Shown here: positions 1-7,608 of the stretch, piece after piece
Position numbering within the stretch: the stretch's first letter is position 1
Layout: each line of letters begins with the position of its first letter
NCBI GenBank assembly: GCA_964504335.1
Contig: CAZDET010000053.1
Location: forward strand, 1-37,044
Direction: 5' to 3'
From: CAZDET01 sp964504335
GTDB taxonomy: Bacteria; Bacteroidota; Bacteroidia; Chitinophagales; Saprospiraceae
Length of the DNA stretch: 37,044 bases
The notes under the pieces: generated by a model
Told to the model about the DNA's origin: nothing
The model's input: only the letters and a program-made list of their open reading frames with translations
The model's database searches: none
Translations under genes and position numbers: made by a program

Positions 1-570
1 CCCACCGGTATCGACATTCGCAATGGCACCCAGCTAGAATGCGTCAACTGTACCGCTTGTATGGACGCCTGCGATGAGGTCATGGAGAAGATCGGACGGG
101 AAAAGGGGCTCATTCGGTACGACAGCTACAATGGTATTGTCGATCAGAAGCGCAAGTTGATCACTTCTCGGGTGAAAGCCTATTCGCTTGTGTTAGTAGG
201 CCTCGTTTCCTTGATTGGATTCCTACTCTTCCAGCGTACGGAAGTGGAAGTACTGCTACTCCGGACGCCCGGGATGCTGTATCAGCAAAATGACGACGGC
301 ACGATCGGCAACTTGTACAACTACCAGATTATCAATAAAACCAGGGAATCGATGCCCATCGAATTCCGGCTCGTCGACGAATCGGGCACCATTCGACTGG
401 TAGGTCGACCGCCCGCCGCAGCAGGCAACGAAGTAACCGAAGGGGCCCTGTTTATCGATTTACCTCGACAGCAAAGCCCCAAGGGTAAACGAACCGTACG
501 CGTAGAGGTCTGGTCGGAAGATCAACGAATCGACGTAGTGAAGACTTCTTTTTTACAACCCCGAAATTGA
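1..570 (+). CDS. ccoG: CcoG (FixG) cbb3 oxidase accessory protein, C-terminal part
   Basis: The reading frame is open from the first base, so this is the 3' part of a gene that begins outside the window; 189 residues remain. They start with a ferredoxin-type cysteine cluster (C-x2-C-x2-C-x3-C, fragment residues 14-24), followed by a transmembrane segment at about residues 58-80 and an Ig-like C-terminal domain facing the periplasm. This is the layout of the CcoG/FixG family, which acts in copper handling for cbb3-type cytochrome c oxidase assembly. It lies 3 bp upstream of the FixH-like gene, as in cco operons, so the oxidase subunits are expected just before the window. Identity rests on the cysteine motif, the domain order and the neighbours. 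Confidence 0.93.
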   Translation, partial: PTGIDIRNGTQLECVNCTACMDACDEVMEKIGREKGLIRYDSYNGIVDQKRKLITSRVKAYSLVLVGLVSLIGFLLFQRTEVEVLLLRTPGMLYQQNDDGTIGNLYNYQIINKTRESMPIEFRLVDESGTIRLVGRPPAAAGNEVTEGALFIDLPRQQSPKGKRTVRVEVWSEDQRIDVVKTSFLQPRN

Positions 571-573
571 TGC

Positions 574-1053
574 ATGATGAAGTGGAATTTTGGAACGGGC
601 ATTTTCGTCGCCTACACCGTTTTTGCAGCAGTACTGATCGCTTTGGTCATTCGCAGCACGACATACGATCATAGCCTGGTTGTAGAGGATTATTACGCCA
701 AGGACCTCGCTTACCAAGAAACGATCGACAAGAAGCAAAATAGCCTCAATCGAAAGGGCTCCCCGCTGTTGAACCGTAGCGGTTTTCAGCGCGGGGAGAT
801 CCTTTTCCTGGAGTTTCCCGCAGCCTCGGGCCAGGTGGAGGGCACCGTCCAATTGTATCGACCCGACAATAAGCGCCTCGATCGCCATTTCACCATTGAA
901 CTGGACGAGCAAGGCCGATTCGGTTTTGATACGCGTTCGCTGGTGCCAGGCCGCTGGATCGTCCGGGTAGACTGGAGTCAATCGGGAAAGGAGTATCTGG
1001 ATGAATTTGACATCCGAATTGGAGAAGAGGCCAAGGCGCTCACTAGTAACTAA
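574..1053 (+). CDS. ccoH: FixH/CcoH family cbb3 oxidase assembly protein
   Basis: A 159-residue protein with one N-terminal transmembrane segment (about residues 8-27) and a periplasmic domain of about 130 residues. The stretch after the membrane anchor (VVEDYYAKDLAYQETIDK) is typical of FixH, where a Y-x-K pattern follows the helix. FixH/CcoH stabilises the assembling cbb3 oxidase in the inner membrane. Two adjacent ATG codons (574 and 577) could start it; 574 is 3 bp after the ccoG stop, so the two are probably translationally coupled. The next gene follows after only 3 bp. Neighbours on both sides agree with the call. Confidence 0.88.
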   Translation: MMKWNFGTGIFVAYTVFAAVLIALVIRSTTYDHSLVVEDYYAKDLAYQETIDKKQNSLNRKGSPLLNRSGFQRGEILFLEFPAASGQVEGTVQLYRPDNKRLDRHFTIELDEQGRFGFDTRSLVPGRWIVRVDWSQSGKEYLDEFDIRIGEEAKALTSN

Positions 1054-1056
1054 ATC

Positions 1057-1752
1057 ATGCTTTGGACGGCCTTTACCATTGGATTATTCGGGAGCCTGCA
1101 CTGCGTCGGCATGTGCGGGCCCATCGCCCTGGCCATGCCGACCGGTACAAGCTCCCCTATCCACCAACTCAGCCGAATTTTGCTCTATAATTCGGGGCGT
1201 ATCCTCACCTATATGCTCCTTGGAGCACTCATCGGATCGGTTGGTCTGGGAACGGTACTGGCCGGATGGCAATCGGGTATTTCTATCGGTATTGGTATAC
1301 TGCTGCTCATCATTGTTTTGTGGCAGGTGCAAGTGGAATACCATTTGCTCCGCCTCCCCGTTCTAGGCCGCCTGCACCTCTGGTTGCACGGCAAAATGGG
1401 GGGCTATCTGAAAGCTAGCAGTCCACGATCGCACTTCAGCATGGGCCTGATCAATGGCCTGCTACCCTGCGGCCTGGTCTACCTCGCCATTCTCGGTGCC
1501 GTAACCACCCCCGGCCCGTTGCAGGCAATGAGCTACATGGCCCTATTCGGGTTGGGCACCCTCCCGCTCATGGTCGCCACGGTACTAATGGGGCGCGTAG
1601 CCACGGTACCCGTTCGCCGGTTGGTCACCCGCCTGTATCCCGTCTTTCTGATGGTACTAGCCTGCTGGTTCATTCTACGCGGCATGCAATTCGAACTCCC
1701 GGCCGGCTTCGATTTCTGGGCTGCCCGCCAGGAAGCGCCTATGTGCCATTGA
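1057..1752 (+). CDS. SafE/DsbD-like membrane protein (sulfite exporter TauE/SafE family), cbb3-associated
   Basis: 231 residues, very hydrophobic, with about six transmembrane helices. The N-terminal motif GSLHCVGMCGP, with paired cysteines in the first helix, and the later GLINGLLPCGLVY segment are characteristic of the DsbD_2/SafE-like family usually encoded beside ccoG/ccoH in Bacteroidota. The conserved cysteines suggest a role in metal (copper) or thiol handling during oxidase maturation; the exact substrate is not shown by the sequence. It starts 3 bp after the FixH stop and ends the operon. The database name 'sulfite exporter' is a family label and is probably not the function here. 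Confidence 0.85.
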   Translation: MLWTAFTIGLFGSLHCVGMCGPIALAMPTGTSSPIHQLSRILLYNSGRILTYMLLGALIGSVGLGTVLAGWQSGISIGIGILLLIIVLWQVQVEYHLLRLPVLGRLHLWLHGKMGGYLKASSPRSHFSMGLINGLLPCGLVYLAILGAVTTPGPLQAMSYMALFGLGTLPLMVATVLMGRVATVPVRRLVTRLYPVFLMVLACWFILRGMQFELPAGFDFWAARQEAPMCH

Positions 1753-1799
1753 TTGGTCGGTTGGTACTTTGGAGTTAGTCCGAAATTCGCCATTCGCCA
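1753..1799. repeat. Intergenic low-complexity words between convergent genes
   Basis: The 47-bp gap between two convergent genes holds the word TTGGTACTTTGGAGTTAGTC and, next to it, a doubled CATTCGC word. Similar text follows the stop codons at 4267, 7609 and 24368 (see findings). No classical hairpin terminator is seen. Confidence 0.4.
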
Positions 1800-2447
1800 T
1801 TAAACCGGTACTACCGCATCTTCGGTGAGCACAAAGACCCGGTCGCCCCGTTGCACTTCCAGCCTCCCGCACCCCGTAAAAGCGCCGAAGGCGGGCAATA
1901 TTCCCTGTTGCTTCCCAAAGTAAAAACAGGGCAGGCGCAAGCGCTGAGGACCATTACCTGATAGCCGCACGCAGGGATGGACGTGCCCGCAGAGATTGTA
2001 TGTCTCCGGGGGCTGTTCGTCTTCCGTTAGCGGATGATGGCTAAAGCAGAAGGGACCTTCACACAGGATTTCAGGATGACGATGCAGGTTGGCTTCGTCG
2101 TAATATCGGGCAGGTAGAATATCGTGATTGCCGGGTACGAGTTCGAACCGCACCTCGTGATGTTGCTTGAGAAAATCACAAAATACCGGCCACACCTGAT
2201 TATAGGTGCTGTGAAACAAATCGCCCAGCAACAGTATCCGCGTTGGGTGAAAGTGCTCCAGCAGCGTCTCCAGCCGCTGAAAATTCAGGCTACTGACGCC
2301 TAGTGGAACGGCAATCCCCGCACGGCGAAAGTGGGCGGCCTTTCCGAGGTGCAGGTCGGCCAGCAGCAAGGTATCCGCCTCCTCCCAGTACACCGCCCGG
2401 AGGGGGTGCAGCAACAGGGTCTGATTCGCTAATTCAACTCGTTCCAT
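1800..2447 (-). CDS. pdeM: PdeM, ligase-associated DNA damage response phosphoesterase
   Basis: A 215-residue calcineurin-like metallophosphoesterase. It carries the metal-binding motifs in order: DLHLGK (residues 31-36), GDLFHS, GNHD, a histidine-containing SHHPL block and GHVHP. This spacing, and the match with the whole short protein, fit PdeM, a Mn-dependent phosphodiesterase encoded in many bacteria with a DNA ligase, an exonuclease and a helicase as a DNA repair set. Those partners are not in this window. The frame is open upstream to 2804, but residues before the ATG at 2447 lack family similarity and would run across the channel gene on the other strand, so 2447 is the start. It is divergent from the KirBac gene, with 87 bp between the starts. 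Confidence 0.88.
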   Translation of the reverse strand: MERVELANQTLLLHPLRAVYWEEADTLLLADLHLGKAAHFRRAGIAVPLGVSSLNFQRLETLLEHFHPTRILLLGDLFHSTYNQVWPVFCDFLKQHHEVRFELVPGNHDILPARYYDEANLHRHPEILCEGPFCFSHHPLTEDEQPPETYNLCGHVHPCVRLSGNGPQRLRLPCFYFGKQQGILPAFGAFTGCGRLEVQRGDRVFVLTEDAVVPV

Positions 2448-2534
2448 AATGGCGAGCGAAGATATGGATTTACCCCAGCCTAACATCTCCTTACAATGCG
2501 TTAACTTTAATTCAACTAAGCGGTTGATCAAATT

Positions 2535-3500
2535 ATGCGGCTTCGAGATTTTCGGGCTTTTCATCGCGCCAAAAATAATCAGGACAATGATCTGGGCTTC
2601 GGCGATAAATTGACCGTCCCCAATTCGCGTCTGCTCAATCGGGACGGCAGCTTCAACGTAGAGCGCCGGGGGGCGGCCCATTGGGTACCCTACCAGACGC
2701 TCGTCGAGCTCTCCTGGCCCATGTTTCTGCTTTATGCATTTATTTTTTTTATCGGAGTTAATGCACTGTTCGGCCTGGGTTTTATGCTGATTGGCCTGGA
2801 GCAACTCAGCGGGACGGAGCCCTACGACTCTATGGTCAACAGGTTTGCGACGGCTTTTTACTTCAGTGTGCAGACGTTCACTACTGTCGGCTATGGAGCC
2901 GTGGCGCCCGAAGGAACCCTCGCCAACGTGCTGGCAAGTATCGATGCGCTGGTGGGCCTGATCTCGGTCGCTATGGTCACCGGAATTTTATTTGCCCGGT
3001 TTTCCAAACCCAAGGCACTCATTGCCTTTAGTGAATCCGCGCTTATTTGTCCGTATCGGGATACTACTTTGCCGAGCTTGCAATTTCGCATTGCGAACCG
3101 ACGCGATAACAAAATCATCAATCTGCGCGCTCAGGTCAACATTAGTTGGTTGGAAACCAAAGCGGGTTTGCGCCAGCGGCGCTTTGCCCATCTACCGCTC
3201 GAACGCAGTCACGTCACCCTTTTTCCCCTCAATTGGACCATCGTCCACGTCATCGATGAGCAAAGCCCCATCGCCGATTGGACCGTCGATGACCTGCACG
3301 AAAAAGAAATCGAAGTGATTATCCTCATCGAAGGTTACGATGAGACCTACGCCCAGAGCGTACACGCCAGCAGATCTTACACGGCTCCGGAGATCATCTG
3401 GAACGCCCGCTTCTCCATGATGTACTACGCCGAAGGGGGGCAAACCATCCTCGAACTGGACCGGATCGATGAGTTTATTCTACTCGAGGAAGAGGAGTAA
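2535..3500 (+). CDS. Inward-rectifier potassium channel (KirBac family)
   Basis: 321 residues. Two transmembrane helices (about 62-88 and 134-155) flank a pore loop with the potassium selectivity filter TVGYG at residues 117-121. The C-terminal half (about 160-310) is rich in beta strand and matches the cytoplasmic immunoglobulin-like domain of Kir channels. The N-terminal segment with FNVERRG and the slide-helix region just before the first helix are also Kir-like. The protein should form a tetrameric inner-membrane potassium channel gated from the cytoplasm. It ends in an acidic tail. The ATG at 2535 is chosen because the N-terminal cytoplasmic part is then of normal Kir length. Confidence 0.93.
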   Translation: MRLRDFRAFHRAKNNQDNDLGFGDKLTVPNSRLLNRDGSFNVERRGAAHWVPYQTLVELSWPMFLLYAFIFFIGVNALFGLGFMLIGLEQLSGTEPYDSMVNRFATAFYFSVQTFTTVGYGAVAPEGTLANVLASIDALVGLISVAMVTGILFARFSKPKALIAFSESALICPYRDTTLPSLQFRIANRRDNKIINLRAQVNISWLETKAGLRQRRFAHLPLERSHVTLFPLNWTIVHVIDEQSPIADWTVDDLHEKEIEVIILIEGYDETYAQSVHASRSYTAPEIIWNARFSMMYYAEGGQTILELDRIDEFILLEEEE

Positions 3501-3925
3501 CTCCACTTGGAGGTCAATCGACTACTGGAAAGGGCTGGCCCCTTGCCCCTTTTACAACTACCGACTTGACAAGCATTGCAAAAATGCCGATATTACATTA
3601 TCCATTCTCACAACAGGCTGCTTCTTTAGCAGTTTGTAGCATCCAATAAATCGTTTCGGTACGGCCGTTCACAATGCTGGTGGTCGCGTGCGATCTGCAC
3701 GCTTGGGCTACCTGCAGCCCTTCAGGCGAGCAGGTTTGGTGGGCGGGCTATTTTTTAAATACCCACCCACATGGTGTAGGGCGATCCCGCTCGGTTGCCG
3801 AAGCAGCAATCGGGTAGAAGATTTATGCCGCACCGCACCTACAAAAGAGGGTAGCTCCCAATGCGTATGTCTGCCCAGCCAAAACCCAACTCTCCGCGAA
3901 TAGGTGGGTTCTATAGCCAACAACT
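3501..3925 (+). other. Gap with consecutive hairpins: candidate non-coding RNA or long 5' leader
   Basis: No convincing protein is encoded here; the short frames present have no recognisable family or codon signal. A TTGACA box at 3566-3571 with GATATT 17 bp further on could be a promoter. Downstream are four stem-loops: 3686-3691 with 3697-3702 (6 bp, perfect), 3705-3709 with 3716-3720 (5 bp), 3739-3753 with 3757-3770 (about 13 bp with one mismatch and one bulge, U-rich loop) and 3792-3798 with 3806-3812 (7 bp with one G-U). A further arm pair, AACCCA and TGGGTT, lies near 3884-3911. I found none of the signatures of RNase P RNA, tmRNA, SRP RNA or a known riboswitch. It may be a small RNA, the leader of the gene at 3956, or a decayed mobile element. 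Confidence 0.35.
3566..3594 (+). promoter_or_regulatory. Possible promoter, TTGACA-N17-GATATT
   Basis: A perfect TTGACA at 3566-3571 stands 17 bp before GATATT (3589-3594). This resembles the general sigma-70 pattern more than the usual Bacteroidota TAnnTTTG element. It would start a transcript near 3600, reading into the hairpin region and then the gene at 3956. Confidence 0.3.
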
Positions 3926-3955
3926 ATGGACAAGGTCCCCACAAAATCAATCGAT

Positions 3956-4267
3956 ATGCCACACAACTTCCAATCTCTTTCCGAAGCCCTGGAGGCACTG
4001 CGCCAGGAAGGATACACCCGCAATTTCAATCTTCAGGAAACCCGAATCGAATGCTCGGAAAAGAAAGATCAATTCGATCCCTCTCAATTTACCATCACCA
4101 AGGCTTATCGCTTCGAAGGCTTCTCCGATCCCGCCGATAATTCGGTAGTCTATGCCGTAGAAGCCGCCGACGGCAGCAAGGGTACCCTCGTCGATGCATA
4201 TGGCCCCTATTCGCAGGCACTATCTCCGGAAATGCTTCAAAAACTAAAAGTGGATTACGAAGACTAA
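3956..4267 (+). CDS. Small conserved Bacteroidota protein of unknown function
   Basis: 103 residues from the ATG at 3956. The protein has an N-terminal helix (FQSLSEALEALRQEGYTRNF), a central YRFEGFSDPADNSVVYAVE strand region and a GTLVDAYGPYSQALSPEML ending. I recognise this pattern from small cytoplasmic Bacteroidota proteins that are often labelled 'phosphoribosylpyrophosphate synthetase' in databases; no ribose-phosphate pyrophosphokinase motif is present, so that label should not be taken as a function. An in-frame ATG at 3926 would add ten residues, but family similarity begins just after 3956. It stands alone behind the structured gap. Confidence 0.75.
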   Translation: MPHNFQSLSEALEALRQEGYTRNFNLQETRIECSEKKDQFDPSQFTITKAYRFEGFSDPADNSVVYAVEAADGSKGTLVDAYGPYSQALSPEMLQKLKVDYED

Positions 4268-4352
4268 TCGTACCAAAAGACCAAAGTACCCTTTAACTAT
4301 TACCCTCCCCAAGCGTTTTCATGTAGGTACATATAAATACAACGAAACAGCA

Positions 4353-5222
4353 ATGACCTACCGAAGCGTTGCCACAATCACCGAGGCACACACACTAGAT
4401 ATGGGCGGCACGTTGGTGAAGCAGCCTCTCCCTACTCAACGGCTGGAACAGGTCGATCCATTTTTGCTTTTACACCACTTCGGCCCCACAGAGGTGCCGC
4501 CAGGCGGCCGCGCCCTCGACGTAGGCCCCCACCCGCACCGGGGTTTCGAGCCGGTTACTTTCTTGTTTAGCGGCGGGCTGAGCCACCGCGATAGTCGAGG
4601 CAACAAGGGTGAGCTACAAGGAGGTGACGTGCAATGGATGACAGCCGGACGCGGCATCATCCACAGCGAGCGGGCCAGTACGGCCTTCCTCGAAGCAGGC
4701 GGTATTATGGAAGGAATTCAACTATGGATCAATTTGCCGAAGGCCCAAAAAATGGTACAGCCAGATTATCAGGATATCAAGTCCGATGATATCCCAACCA
4801 TTGAATTAGCAGACGGCCAGAGTACCATCCGGCTGGTAGCCGGCTCCTTGATGGACCGGCAGGGACCGGCCCAAACTCACACCCCGATTCTGGCTGCAGA
4901 ACTTCACCTGACCGCCGGTGGCAAGACGGAAATTTCCATTCCCGAACATCACAATGCCCTGCTATACCTCCTGGATGGTCAGATCAAACTCAACGGGCGC
5001 TTCGATTATCATGGCCACCAATTGCTGCACTTTCGGCCCGATGGCGAGGGTATCCACGTAGAAGGCTTAGCCGACCGCAGCCGCGCCCTCCTACTGGCCG
5101 GCGAACCTATCGAAGAAGCCGTCGTCCAGTGGGGCCCGTACGTCATGAATACCCAAAGTGAAATCATGGAAGCCATGCGCGACTACCAGATGGGCAAGAT
5201 GGGAGTCTACATTGAAGACTAA
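4353..5222 (+). CDS. Pirin family protein
   Basis: A 289-residue bicupin. The N-terminal cupin carries the pirin metal site: GPHPHRGF gives His60 and His62, and the segment AGRGIIHSE gives His104 and Glu106, spaced as in human pirin. The C-terminal cupin (about 170-285) is degenerate, as is usual. Pirins are cytoplasmic iron-binding proteins; some bacterial members act as quercetinases or redox sensors, but the sequence does not settle which. The gene is monocistronic, 85 bp after the previous one. Confidence 0.92.
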   Translation: MTYRSVATITEAHTLDMGGTLVKQPLPTQRLEQVDPFLLLHHFGPTEVPPGGRALDVGPHPHRGFEPVTFLFSGGLSHRDSRGNKGELQGGDVQWMTAGRGIIHSERASTAFLEAGGIMEGIQLWINLPKAQKMVQPDYQDIKSDDIPTIELADGQSTIRLVAGSLMDRQGPAQTHTPILAAELHLTAGGKTEISIPEHHNALLYLLDGQIKLNGRFDYHGHQLLHFRPDGEGIHVEGLADRSRALLLAGEPIEEAVVQWGPYVMNTQSEIMEAMRDYQMGKMGVYIED

Positions 5223-5276
5223 CCGACAACTATCCGCACACTGGTGCCTTTATAGTTAGGATGGAAAGGATAATGC

Positions 5277-5357
5277 GTTAATGCCAATCCTGCGAAACTT
5301 ATTAATATTTTTATTAAAGCATTAATAAACTAAAAGCAGGTCGAAGACCGCCTTAAC
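5277..5357. repeat. Inverted repeat element, copy A (AT-rich core)
   Basis: The right arm (5336-5357) reads GCAGGTCGAAGACCGCC followed by TTAAC. The left arm (5277-5293, GTTAATGCCAATCCTGC) is a shortened, diverged form of its reverse complement. The core contains an 8-bp inverted pair, TTATTAAT (5299-5306) and ATTAATAA (5321-5328). The same arms and AT-rich core occur at 8709 and 36937. Confidence 0.6.
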
Positions 5358-5431
5358 AAATTAGCCTAAGGATGAATAAGAGGATGATACCTCGACCTTG
5401 GTTCGGTTATCATCCAACAAAGAAGCGAGCT

Positions 5432-5728
5432 ATGAAAAAGTCCTATATGGTGGAGTTCGAACTCCCCGAAATCTTCACGGATGAATTCGTTGCCCTGATT
5501 CCTCGGCAGCGCTACATTATCAATCAGATGTTGTTGGAAGGGACGGTTCAAGCCTACAGCCTGGCCGAAGATCGCTCCCGCCTGTGGGCCGTCATGACCG
5601 TGGAGGACGAGCTGGAGCTGATCGAACAGATCGAGCGCATGCCCCTGGCCGATTACATGATCCCCGAGTACAACGAACTGATGTTTCACAACACCGCGGA
5701 GAGCGTCATGCACTTCTCACTCAACTAA
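5432..5728 (+). CDS. Small muconolactone-isomerase/YciI-like protein
   Basis: 98 residues from the ATG at 5432 (MKKSYMVEFEL). The pattern of a beta strand, helix FVALIPRQRYIINQMLLEG, strand VQAYSLAEDRSRLWAVM, a second helix and a final strand is that of small dimeric alpha-beta barrel (ferredoxin-like) proteins related to muconolactone delta-isomerase. No catabolic neighbours are present, so a metabolic role cannot be assigned. An in-frame ATG at 5372 would add 20 residues with no family resemblance. The stop codon overlaps the stop of the opposite-strand gene by 4 bp. Confidence 0.6.
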   Translation: MKKSYMVEFELPEIFTDEFVALIPRQRYIINQMLLEGTVQAYSLAEDRSRLWAVMTVEDELELIEQIERMPLADYMIPEYNELMFHNTAESVMHFSLN

Positions 5729-6024
5729 CGCGGTTTACTGGCCCGGTTTTGACTGATGTGCTTCTGCATGTTACTGCGGAAACGATCGATGTCCTCCCCG
5801 CGTTTGCGCCGATGCTTGGTGGAGCGCCCCTGGACGCGCGCTCGCCATTTGCGCCAGTTGTTGGGGTGCATTTCACTGCGCATTAGTTTGATGACATCCT
5901 TTTCGGGCATTCCAAATTGGGCTTCGATGGCGTCGAAGGGGGTGCGGTCTTCCCAGGCCATGCCGATGATGCGGTCGATGTCGCGGGGGGTGAGATTGTA
6001 TTGATTGATTAATTTATTACTCAT
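5725..6024 (-). CDS. TIGR03643 family protein
   Basis: 99 residues. The N-terminal part, with DIDRIIGMAWEDRTPFDAIE and then FGMPEKDVIKLMRSEM, matches the short TIGR03643 family: a helix-turn-helix-like segment followed by a basic W-R-K-W-R-x-R-V-x-GR-x-TKH region. The C-terminal 35 residues are strongly basic, which suggests nucleic acid binding (inference); the family has no known function. It is convergent with the preceding gene and shares the tetranucleotide CTAA, which supplies TAA on one strand and TAG on the other. Confidence 0.85.
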   Translation of the reverse strand: MSNKLINQYNLTPRDIDRIIGMAWEDRTPFDAIEAQFGMPEKDVIKLMRSEMHPNNWRKWRARVQGRSTKHRRKRGEDIDRFRSNMQKHISQNRASKPR

Positions 6025-6126
6025 TCTGCTCTGTAGTACTCTCTGGCTATTTAAAACCGCAACAGCCCTCAGAGTTGCACGGAAAAGGATCAGGACTTTG
6101 TCAAATCAACTCCCTACTTTTGGGGC

Positions 6127-7062
6127 ATGAACACCCACCTGTACGCCACACTTGTGCTGTTGCTGTTCTGCCAATTGGTTCAGGCTCAGGAGCAGCGCCC
6201 CGGCAAATTCCGCCTCCCCGACTCCGTCGAAGAAGCTTCCGGACTCGTCTATTCCGGAGCCGATAGCCTCTGGTGGCACAACGACAGCGGCGACGGCCCA
6301 GTGCTGTACGTGACCGATCTCAAGGGGAATCTGCTGCGCCGGGATAGCCTGGCTGGCATTCGCGCTATCGATTGGGAGGATATGACCTCCGACCGAGCCG
6401 GAACGCTCTACATCGGCGACGTCGGCAACAACCGCGGGCTGCGTACCTATTTCCAGATTTACCGATACCGACTCTCCGACGGGCAGCTGGATTCTATTTT
6501 ATTCCGGTACCCCGGCCAGGACGGGAGCGGCAGGCAGGCTCCGGGCAATTTGGATACAGAAGGTTTCTTTTTCTACCGCGATAGTCTCCACTTTTTCACC
6601 AAAGACCTATTGAATGAGCCGCCCTTTACCACTTATCACTACGTGATTCCCGCCCAAACGGGGACGCACGTGGCCGAGTTGCGGGATAGCCTTAACCTCA
6701 AAAAACGAGTTGTTACTGCGGCCACCATCGATCCGCAAACCGGAGAAGTGTTCTTTACCGCATATTTCTTCCGAATGGGGATGGGATTCATTCCGCGTTC
6801 CTCGGCATCGGTCTATATGCTGGCCGATTATCCCGAAGGGCATTTCTTTCGCGGTACGCTGCGAAGGAAAGGCATTGCCTGCCTGTTTCCGACCCAGTAC
6901 GAGGCCATCGATATAGGACCGGCAGAAACGGTGTTGGTCGGTACGGAGCGCACCAAGGCCAATCGGCAAAAAGCAAAATCTGTCCGCATCCGAAGTATCC
7001 GACGCAAGCGGATTCGCAATAAAAAATCCTCCGCAGCTACCCGCGGAGGATTAGGGGATTGA
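6127..7062 (+). CDS. Secreted propeller-like protein of unknown function
   Basis: 311 residues with a clear signal peptide (residues 1-20, cleavage probably after VQAQ). The mature part begins ASGLVYSGADSLWWHNDSGD and continues with DWEDMTSDRAGTLYIGDVGN, words I associate with a family of secreted Bacteroidota proteins predicted to form a beta-propeller. No type IX sorting domain is visible. The last 35 residues are unusually basic and end in a segment encoded by a terminator-like hairpin (7025-7052) that probably serves the opposite-strand gene. A TACTTTTG box (6115-6122) lies only 4 bp before the ATG, so the mRNA may be leaderless. Confidence 0.7.
   Translation: MNTHLYATLVLLLFCQLVQAQEQRPGKFRLPDSVEEASGLVYSGADSLWWHNDSGDGPVLYVTDLKGNLLRRDSLAGIRAIDWEDMTSDRAGTLYIGDVGNNRGLRTYFQIYRYRLSDGQLDSILFRYPGQDGSGRQAPGNLDTEGFFFYRDSLHFFTKDLLNEPPFTTYHYVIPAQTGTHVAELRDSLNLKKRVVTAATIDPQTGEVFFTAYFFRMGMGFIPRSSASVYMLADYPEGHFFRGTLRRKGIACLFPTQYEAIDIGPAETVLVGTERTKANRQKAKSVRIRSIRRKRIRNKKSSAATRGGLGD
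7025..7052 (-). terminator. Rho-independent terminator of the DUF2853 gene, inside the opposite coding end
   Basis: Perfect 10-bp arms AATCCTCCGC (7025-7034) and GCGGAGGATT (7043-7052) enclose an 8-nt loop. Read on the minus strand the stem is followed by a run of six T, the canonical form for terminating the gene whose stop is at 7085. It overlaps the last codons of the plus-strand gene. Confidence 0.8.
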
Positions 7063-7084
7063 TATAGTAGGTGAACGCCGATAA

Positions 7085-7420
7085 TTATCCGGCGTATACG
7101 GATTCTTTGTTCAGATTTTTCACGAGCATGTAGCAGAATACGGCGCGATAGCGCGTGCGATTGTTGTACTGGTCGCAAACGTCCGCTACTGCCTTAGCCG
7201 CTGTTTCGTCGTCGGAAACGCCGAGTTTCTTCATTACGAAGTTGGTTTTAACCCGATCCGTTTCGGACTTGTCCGAACAGCTAACCCGTGAACTGTCGAC
7301 ATTGTAGATGGAGGGGCCTAATCCCTTGGTGACGGCCCGCAACAACTCCATGTCTACGCTCATGCCCATCTCCTTCATTTGGGCAGCGTACTTTTCGAGA
7401 TTCTCATCGAATTTGCTCAT
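7085..7420 (-). CDS. DUF2853 family protein
   Basis: 111 residues, soluble. It matches the DUF2853 family across its length: N-terminal MSKFDENLEKYAAQMKEMG, the block VTKGLGPSIYN, the SCSDKSETDRVKTNF segment, and a C-terminal RYRAVFCYMLVKNLNKESV helix. The family is small, all-helical and of unknown function. The gene is monocistronic with its own terminator just downstream. A weak promoter candidate upstream on the minus strand has TTG and a TAATCTTC box 20 bp apart. Confidence 0.9.
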   Translation of the reverse strand: MSKFDENLEKYAAQMKEMGMSVDMELLRAVTKGLGPSIYNVDSSRVSCSDKSETDRVKTNFVMKKLGVSDDETAAKAVADVCDQYNNRTRYRAVFCYMLVKNLNKESVYAG

Positions 7421-7555
7421 TTGTAAAGGTTTTCCTTGAAGAATGCCGAAGATTAAGCATTTTCTCCAACGTGAACAACCCGGCTACCGAATATTATTCT
7501 ACTAGCTCCCCTTGCCCATACGGGAAGATGGGTACAGGGTCTTCGACAGGAAGAC

Positions 7556-7608
7556 CGATATCAAAGGACTAAAATACTAAACGACCAATGTACTAAAAGA
7601 CTAAAGTA
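7556..7608. repeat. Degenerate GACTAAA/AGTACT words after a stop codon
   Basis: Short words GACTAAA, TACTAAA, GACCAA and AGTACT recur about every 10-12 bases directly downstream of the stop of the minus-strand gene. Related text occurs after the stops at 1752, 4267 and 24368. Upstream, GGTCTT and AAGACC (7539-7557) form a 6-bp hairpin. Confidence 0.45.

Noticed and set aside
2448..2804. Upstream extension of the PdeM frame to 2804
   Set aside because: The added residues have no family resemblance and lie opposite the channel gene; the PdeM family starts at 2447.
3688..3923. Two 71-codon frames, one on each strand, in the structured gap
   Set aside because: Mutually overlapping, no family pattern, and the DNA shows hairpins typical of RNA rather than coding sequence.
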